Below are positions 15,196-19,071 of a DNA stretch of 19,071 nucleotides, piece by piece. Source of the DNA: Akkermansiaceae bacterium UBA1506 (GTDB lineage Bacteria > Verrucomicrobiota > Verrucomicrobiia > Verrucomicrobiales > DEV007); NCBI GenBank assembly GCA_002323995.1, contig DCQY01000037.1, positions 1-19,071 of the forward strand, read 5' to 3'. The notes under the pieces are model-generated. The model was not told where the DNA came from. It worked only from the letters and a program-made list of their open reading frames with translations, and ran no database searches. A program made the position numbers and the translations under genes. How positions within the stretch are numbered: position 1 is the stretch's first letter; every line of letters starts with the position of its first letter.

Positions 15196-16890
15196 TCAAG
15201 GCTCAGCTTTGGCCGGTTCTCCGGTCAGCAGTTGGAAAAGAAGACGCTTCAGATCCATGGCTTCGTAGGGTTTCTGGAGGAAAGCGATCTGTTTTTCTGC
15301 GCCCAGCCCATGATCTTCGGGGCGCTCGTTGTAGCCACTTGTCAGGAGAATGCCAAGATCCGGGTGAGTCGAATGAAGTTTCTTCGCGAGGTCCCAACCT
15401 GAAACCCCTCCGGGCATCACGACGTCAGTGACAACTAAAGATACTTTTCTCTGAATCTCTGGCCAAAGATTCAGAGCGTCGTGGCCAGAAGAGGTTTCAA
15501 TAACGTCGCAGCCTAGCATCTCGAGGAGTTTGCGAACAAGCTTGCGCACACCGTCTTCGTCTTCGACCAAAAGGATCGTTGTATTCTTCAGGCTGTCTTT
15601 AATCTTACATTTTTTCTTTTCTATCTCTGGTAAAGACTGGAGCCCGAGCATCGCAGGCAGAAGAATTTCGAAATTGGTCCCTTCACCTACCTGACTTGAA
15701 ACGTCGATTTGACCGCCGTGCTCTCGAATGATCGCGGCGACGTTGGCGAGTCCAAGTCCGGTCCCTTTACCTTTTTCTTTTGTGGTGAAAAAGGGATCGA
15801 ATATCTTGGGAAGTTTGTCGGCTGGAATGCCTGAACCGGTATCTTTAATGGAAAGGCAAGCATAGTCTCCGGGAGGCAGATTACCCCCATCGGCGCTGAG
15901 TGAGTGGACTGATGTCGACAGGGTAATCTTGCCTCCGTCTGGCATTGCATCACGTGCGTTGACAATGAGGTTCATCATGACCTGCCCAAGCATGGAACGA
16001 TCTGCCTCAATCTGGTCGAGTCCGTGGCCGAGTTGGATCTCAAGATCGATGGTTTCTTCGACCACCCGACGCATCATTTTCACGAATTCGCTAACCACTT
16101 CGTTGAGGTTACAGCGTTCAAGATTAACAGGTTCTTGGCGGCTAAAGAGAAGAAGTTGCTTGGATAGCTCAACCGCCTGCAGTGATGCGCTGTGAATGAG
16201 GTCAAGTGACTCCGTCGCTTTTTCATCGTCAACTTTTTCAACGAACATCTCGAGGAGGGAAGTGTGTCCCTGGATAACCGTGAGGAGATTGTTGAAATCA
16301 TGAGCGATCCCGGTAGCAAGTCGACCCACGCTTGTGAGTTTCTGCGAATGACGTAGCATGCTCTCAATTTCTTTACGAGAAGCCACTTCGCGGTCGAAAT
16401 CGATTTGTGTTGAAACCAGAGAAGCGACAAGGCTCACGATAGAATTGAACGACGAGTCTTCGATTACGTCTCCGTCATCAAAGCCCACAGCAAGGGCAGC
16501 GATGGGCTTGCCTTTTCGATCGACGAGGATTTGGCCATGTAGATAGCGAAAGGCTATGAAGGATGGGTCCATCGTCTCAACAAAAGTCAATTTGCCCGTT
16601 AAGGCTGTGGCGATAATTTCGTTGGTGAGAAGGAAGTTGGGAATTTCAAGATCGGGGTAAGCAATGATGCTTTCCTCGGAGAATGATTGCGCGACGATGC
16701 GGTCAGGTTCTTCTTCAGCGGTGATTTCGAATATAACAAAAGCTTCGGCACCAAGGACGTTTCGTACCTGTGCGACAAAGGAATTCCATCCGGTGCGATT
16801 GACCCAGGTATCAACGATTTCGGACAATTTTTCGGCCTGATCTAACGCTTCCGTTCGAATTGTGGCGTGGGACAGGCACTCGTTGTCCAT
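15196..16890 (-). CDS. Soluble hybrid histidine kinase with C-terminal receiver
   Basis: 564 residues from the ATG at 16890. An in-frame GTG at 16908 has a better-spaced purine-rich GGGAAGG upstream and remains possible; the TTG at 17016 lies inside the predicted promoter. Order: a GAF-like sensory region (about 20-165); a short helix; the HisKA domain with phospho-His197 (GIAHDFNNLL); the HATPase_c domain with Asn311 (VNARDAMPDGG), DTGSGI (350-355), FDPFFTTK and GKGTGLGL (374-381); then a receiver (about 438-555) with acidic Glu443/Asp444, phospho-Asp489 (VVTDVVMPGG) and Lys540. It has no membrane segment, so it senses something in the cytoplasm. No response regulator with a DNA-binding domain lies next to it, so its output partner is unknown. 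It is followed immediately by the convergent SDR gene. Confidence 0.92.
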   Translation of the reverse strand: MDNECLSHATIRTEALDQAEKLSEIVDTWVNRTGWNSFVAQVRNVLGAEAFVIFEITAEEEPDRIVAQSFSEESIIAYPDLEIPNFLLTNEIIATALTGKLTFVETMDPSFIAFRYLHGQILVDRKGKPIAALAVGFDDGDVIEDSSFNSIVSLVASLVSTQIDFDREVASRKEIESMLRHSQKLTSVGRLATGIAHDFNNLLTVIQGHTSLLEMFVEKVDDEKATESLDLIHSASLQAVELSKQLLLFSRQEPVNLERCNLNEVVSEFVKMMRRVVEETIDLEIQLGHGLDQIEADRSMLGQVMMNLIVNARDAMPDGGKITLSTSVHSLSADGGNLPPGDYACLSIKDTGSGIPADKLPKIFDPFFTTKEKGKGTGLGLANVAAIIREHGGQIDVSSQVGEGTNFEILLPAMLGLQSLPEIEKKKCKIKDSLKNTTILLVEDEDGVRKLVRKLLEMLGCDVIETSSGHDALNLWPEIQRKVSLVVTDVVMPGGVSGWDLAKKLHSTHPDLGILLTSGYNERPEDHGLGAEKQIAFLQKPYEAMDLKRLLFQLLTGEPAKAEP

Positions 16891-16999
16891 TTCCTCTGAA
16901 GAAAGCACGGCACTACCTTCCCTTAAGGGAATGGCGGAACGATCGTTAGGTGGCTTAGAGAGGTGACTCAAATGGAATGATGGTATAGTTTTTATTATA

Positions 17000-17027
17000 A
17001 TTATAACAAATATCAATGAAAAGGCAA
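17000..17027 (-). promoter_or_regulatory. Candidate sigma-70 promoter of the histidine kinase gene
   Basis: On the minus strand, TTGCCT (17027-17022), 16 bp, then TATAAT (17005-17000); a second TATAAT copy follows at 16999-16994. Transcription would start near 16993, giving a leader of about 85-100 bases. The leader contains a perfect 12-bp palindrome TCCCTTAAGGGA (16919-16930). Consensus match only, but it is the best promoter in the window. Confidence 0.45.
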
Positions 17028-17101
17028 TGACTCAAGGGTAAAATTCTATAGAATCATGAAAGCCAAAGAGTTATGACATTTCAATTTTCGTGTGAAGGCA
17101 C

Positions 17102-17130
17102 AAAAAAGCCGGGAATGGCATCCCGGCTTT
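17102..17130 (-). terminator. Intrinsic terminator of the GldG-like/DUF4340 unit
   Basis: Perfect 10-bp stem AAAGCCGGGA (17105-17114) / TCCCGGCTTT (17121-17130) with a 6-base loop. On the minus strand it is followed by a run of six T (complement of 17102-17107). It lies 45 bp past the stop of the DUF4340 gene and upstream of the kinase promoter, so it insulates the two units. Confidence 0.9.
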
Positions 17131-17174
17131 CCATTTACTCTGAGTAGGCTCGCTCCAATATGGACAGGTTGAGG

Positions 17175-18407
17175 CTAGTTTCCGAGTCCCGGGATTCCCT
17201 GAAGGTTCAAACCTGGAGGCAATCCCTGTCCGCCTCCCGGGGCAGGTTGGGGCGCGGGGTCTTCAGAAACCATCAGTTCAGCGCGGGGCTTTGAGATATT
17301 ATCGACCAAGTAGCTTCGGACGATATAGGTATTACCCTCCAATTTCTTCTCGTTAGCCAACTTGGTTTTTAGCCCATTAAGGTTGTCCTGAAACTCCTTA
17401 TCAAGGCGATCCTTGTCTTCCTCAGTTTCGTCTTCGCCAGCTTCCCTTTCCTGTTCGAACTTTGCCGAAACTTTGAGGGAGATAGGTAACTGGTTGAGAT
17501 CGTTTTTTTCTCCCGTCTTAATGACGTAGCTAAATCCGTCGAATGTGTTGATTTTGAAGGTCGCCTCCGCCACTTCGTTCTCCCCGGAACTAGCTTCGGC
17601 TTTTGTGAGAACATCCTCCATTGCGGGATTGGCGAAGGCCCCCTTCATACTTGTAACTTTGGCTTGGTCGAGTTCTTCGCCTTCTTTGGCACCGAGTAGA
17701 GTCAAATCGCCTTCGGGCTCATTTCGGGCCAGCTTCCAGTCGTTGGCTTTGTCTCCAGTCAAAAGCTCAATCGACTTAATCCGTGTGACTTTAAAGAAGT
17801 TTTTGTTGATCCAATCAGGGGCATCAGTAGTCGCTTCATTGAAGGTTTGACCTACAAGGTATACAGCGTTGCTGTCGCCGGTCTTAACGTAGCGACCAGC
17901 ATCAGTCATGGCCATGCCTCCACCCATTGGGTTAGGACGATTATCCGAGCGCTCGTAGACTTTACCAAGCCAGAGTGAGGCTAGGCTATCTCCCTCGGCA
18001 TTGCTGAAGGTCAGAATCGTTGCGGCTTCCTCTTCATCATCCGCTTCGGATGGGTTGATCAAGCTTAGTCGTCCGAACTGCGATCTTCCAATTGTGATCG
18101 GCTGAACGACTTCAAGCGCCCAAATGTCACGGAGGAGTTTGATGATCGGCTCTGCGTCTGCTGGGTAACCGTCACGCTCGCTAACTTCCCAGACGGCTTT
18201 CCCTTTAGAGAGCGTCAGTGAAGTGCCCCTGCCAACGATCTCGACCTTGGCCACGTCATTGAGTGGAAACTGGTCGAAGATTTTTTTCTTGGTAGTCGAG
18301 GAGTTGACTTCGGAAACGCCACCAGAATTCGTGTAATTAAGAATCGCAGCAATGCCGCCAACGACAGCCAGAGCGATGACCAGCCGGATGAGTGTCTTAG
18401 TTCCCAT
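17175..18407 (-). CDS. DUF4340-family envelope protein
   Basis: 410 residues from the ATG at 18407. A single N-terminal membrane helix (TLIRLVIALAVVGGIAAIL, 4-22) acts as an uncleaved anchor or signal. The rest should be periplasmic and beta-rich: FDQFPLNDVAKVEIVGRG near 44-61 and the WEVSERDGYPADAEPIIKLL segment (73-92) are typical of DUF4340, whose members contain repeated units of this kind. A Glu/Asp-rich helix follows (about 315-355), then a Pro/Gly-rich tail ending in LNLQGIPGLGN. Together with the GldG-like protein 39 bp upstream on the same strand, it fits the GldF/GldG/DUF4340 ABC-export-like cluster common in Verrucomicrobiota, Planctomycetota and Bacteroidota. Biochemical role unknown. 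The unit ends at the terminator at 17102-17130. Confidence 0.82.
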   Translation of the reverse strand: MGTKTLIRLVIALAVVGGIAAILNYTNSGGVSEVNSSTTKKKIFDQFPLNDVAKVEIVGRGTSLTLSKGKAVWEVSERDGYPADAEPIIKLLRDIWALEVVQPITIGRSQFGRLSLINPSEADDEEEAATILTFSNAEGDSLASLWLGKVYERSDNRPNPMGGGMAMTDAGRYVKTGDSNAVYLVGQTFNEATTDAPDWINKNFFKVTRIKSIELLTGDKANDWKLARNEPEGDLTLLGAKEGEELDQAKVTSMKGAFANPAMEDVLTKAEASSGENEVAEATFKINTFDGFSYVIKTGEKNDLNQLPISLKVSAKFEQEREAGEDETEEDKDRLDKEFQDNLNGLKTKLANEKKLEGNTYIVRSYLVDNISKPRAELMVSEDPAPQPAPGGGQGLPPGLNLQGIPGLGN

Positions 18408-18446
18408 AATGCTAGAGCAGTAGTGGATTTTTAGAATGAGGGTTAA

Positions 18447-19071
18447 TTAGCGAGCCGCCACTTTGGAACGGCGGTAGATAGCCAGTCCGATTCCGAATAT
18501 TACAATCAGGACAGGCATGAGAAGAGTGTTTCCAAACTTGTAGGTTGCGAGTTTGCGACGGAATTCCCGAGTGACTTCTTTTTGAAGATCTCGTTCTTTT
18601 TTGCGAAATTCGGCTTCCTGTTCCTGCAGGGTTTTCATTTCTGCCTGCACCTCGGGAGAGAGAAGTGCCTCGTCGATGTTGTCGGGGGTTTGGGCTAATA
18701 TTGCTCCCAGTCTTGAGGCCACCTCCTCTCGTTGAGCGGCAAAGTTGGCGAGGGCATCGGAATATTTTTGCTCCGCTTCGCGATACCACTCGCTCTGCCG
18801 GGTGAAGGGACGACGAACTGAAGAGCGGCTTCGGACGTTAATTAGATCGGGATCACCAGAAAGCTGCTCCACTGCGTTCTGAACGAGCGTCAGGTTTTCG
18901 TTAAGCAGTTCCGGGATAACAACTCCAAGTCCGGGGACCTGATTACGACGCACTACGTTGGCATCATATATGAAGTCGGCGTCGGCGATCAGAACCACCC
19001 GACCGGGAGCGACTGATTCTGTGAGGGACGCTTTTTTAGGCTCGTCCGATTCCTTTTCACTTTCCTCTTCA
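18447..19071 (-). CDS. GldG-like ABC-transport accessory protein, C-terminal part
   Basis: The frame runs without a stop to the right edge of the window, so the GTG at 18998 is internal and the gene's 5' end is missing. About 207 residues are visible. They begin in a Glu/Ser/Lys-rich linker, then GRVVLIADADFIYDANVV, a segment typical of GldG/ABC_transp_aux proteins. A long charged helical stretch, probably coiled coil, follows (EAEQKYSDALANFAAQREEV and EQEAEFRKKERDLQKEV). It closes with one membrane helix (FGNTLLMPVLIVIFGIGLAIY) and a basic tail. In related loci GldG pairs with the GldF permease and GldA ATPase; those genes would be expected just outside to the right. The family call rests on pattern recognition and on the DUF4340 neighbour. 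Confidence 0.82.
   Translation of the reverse strand, partial: EEESEKESDEPKKASLTESVAPGRVVLIADADFIYDANVVRRNQVPGLGVVIPELLNENLTLVQNAVEQLSGDPDLINVRSRSSVRRPFTRQSEWYREAEQKYSDALANFAAQREEVASRLGAILAQTPDNIDEALLSPEVQAEMKTLQEQEAEFRKKERDLQKEVTREFRRKLATYKFGNTLLMPVLIVIFGIGLAIYRRSKVAAR

Noticed and set aside
16891..17016. Upstream extension of the histidine kinase from a TTG at 17016
   Set aside because: That TTG falls between the -35 and -10 of a good predicted promoter, and the added residues are translated AT-rich DNA (a run of Ile).

Overview
The window looks like a piece of the chromosome of a Verrucomicrobiota-type bacterium, possibly a marine one. The reasons are a secreted formylglycine-type sulfatase, a GldG-like/DUF4340 pair, a DUF4912-like protein, coding sequence of roughly balanced GC, and almost no Shine-Dalgarno sequences. 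This assignment is inferred from gene content only; there is no rRNA or other marker gene here. I see no tRNA, rRNA, CRISPR array, insertion sequence or prophage.

Layout, left to right. (a) 1-1950: the 3' end of an unrecognised gene runs into xerD, which converges on a small two-helix membrane protein. (b) 1951-4127: a Fur-family (Zur-like) repressor is divergent from an exported sulfatase, with a 19-bp palindrome between them. (c) 4177-8306: an assimilatory sulfite reductase operon, cysI then cysJ, is divergent from an Rrf2-family regulator, and the shared control region holds two near-identical 31-bp repeats. (d) 8310-11104: a secreted Dabb-domain protein is divergent from pgi (glucose-6-phosphate isomerase), which converges on hisF with a 4-bp overlap. 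(e) 11246-12596: a DUF4912-like protein and xerC. (f) 12862-15189: a zinc-less MsrB, then a membrane-anchored Gln-rich/coiled-coil protein coupled to a short-chain dehydrogenase. (g) 15196-19071: a soluble hybrid histidine kinase, a strong intrinsic terminator, a DUF4340 protein and the 3' part of a GldG-like ABC accessory protein.

How the genes fit together: CysI and CysJ form a complete NADPH-dependent sulfite reductase making sulfide for cysteine synthesis. The divergent Rrf2 protein lacks the IscR cysteine cluster and is the obvious candidate to control them. The convergent sulfatase could supply sulfate from sulfated glycans, but nothing in the DNA shows co-regulation. XerC and XerD, the pair that resolves chromosome dimers, are both here but about 10 kb apart in separate units. 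The rest is housekeeping metabolism and envelope genes.

I did not find a clearly new multi-gene system. The best leads are the duplicated operator at cysI/rrf2, the Fur-family palindrome, the near absence of Shine-Dalgarno sequences, the atypical MsrB, an exported Dabb protein and the anchored protein coupled to the dehydrogenase.
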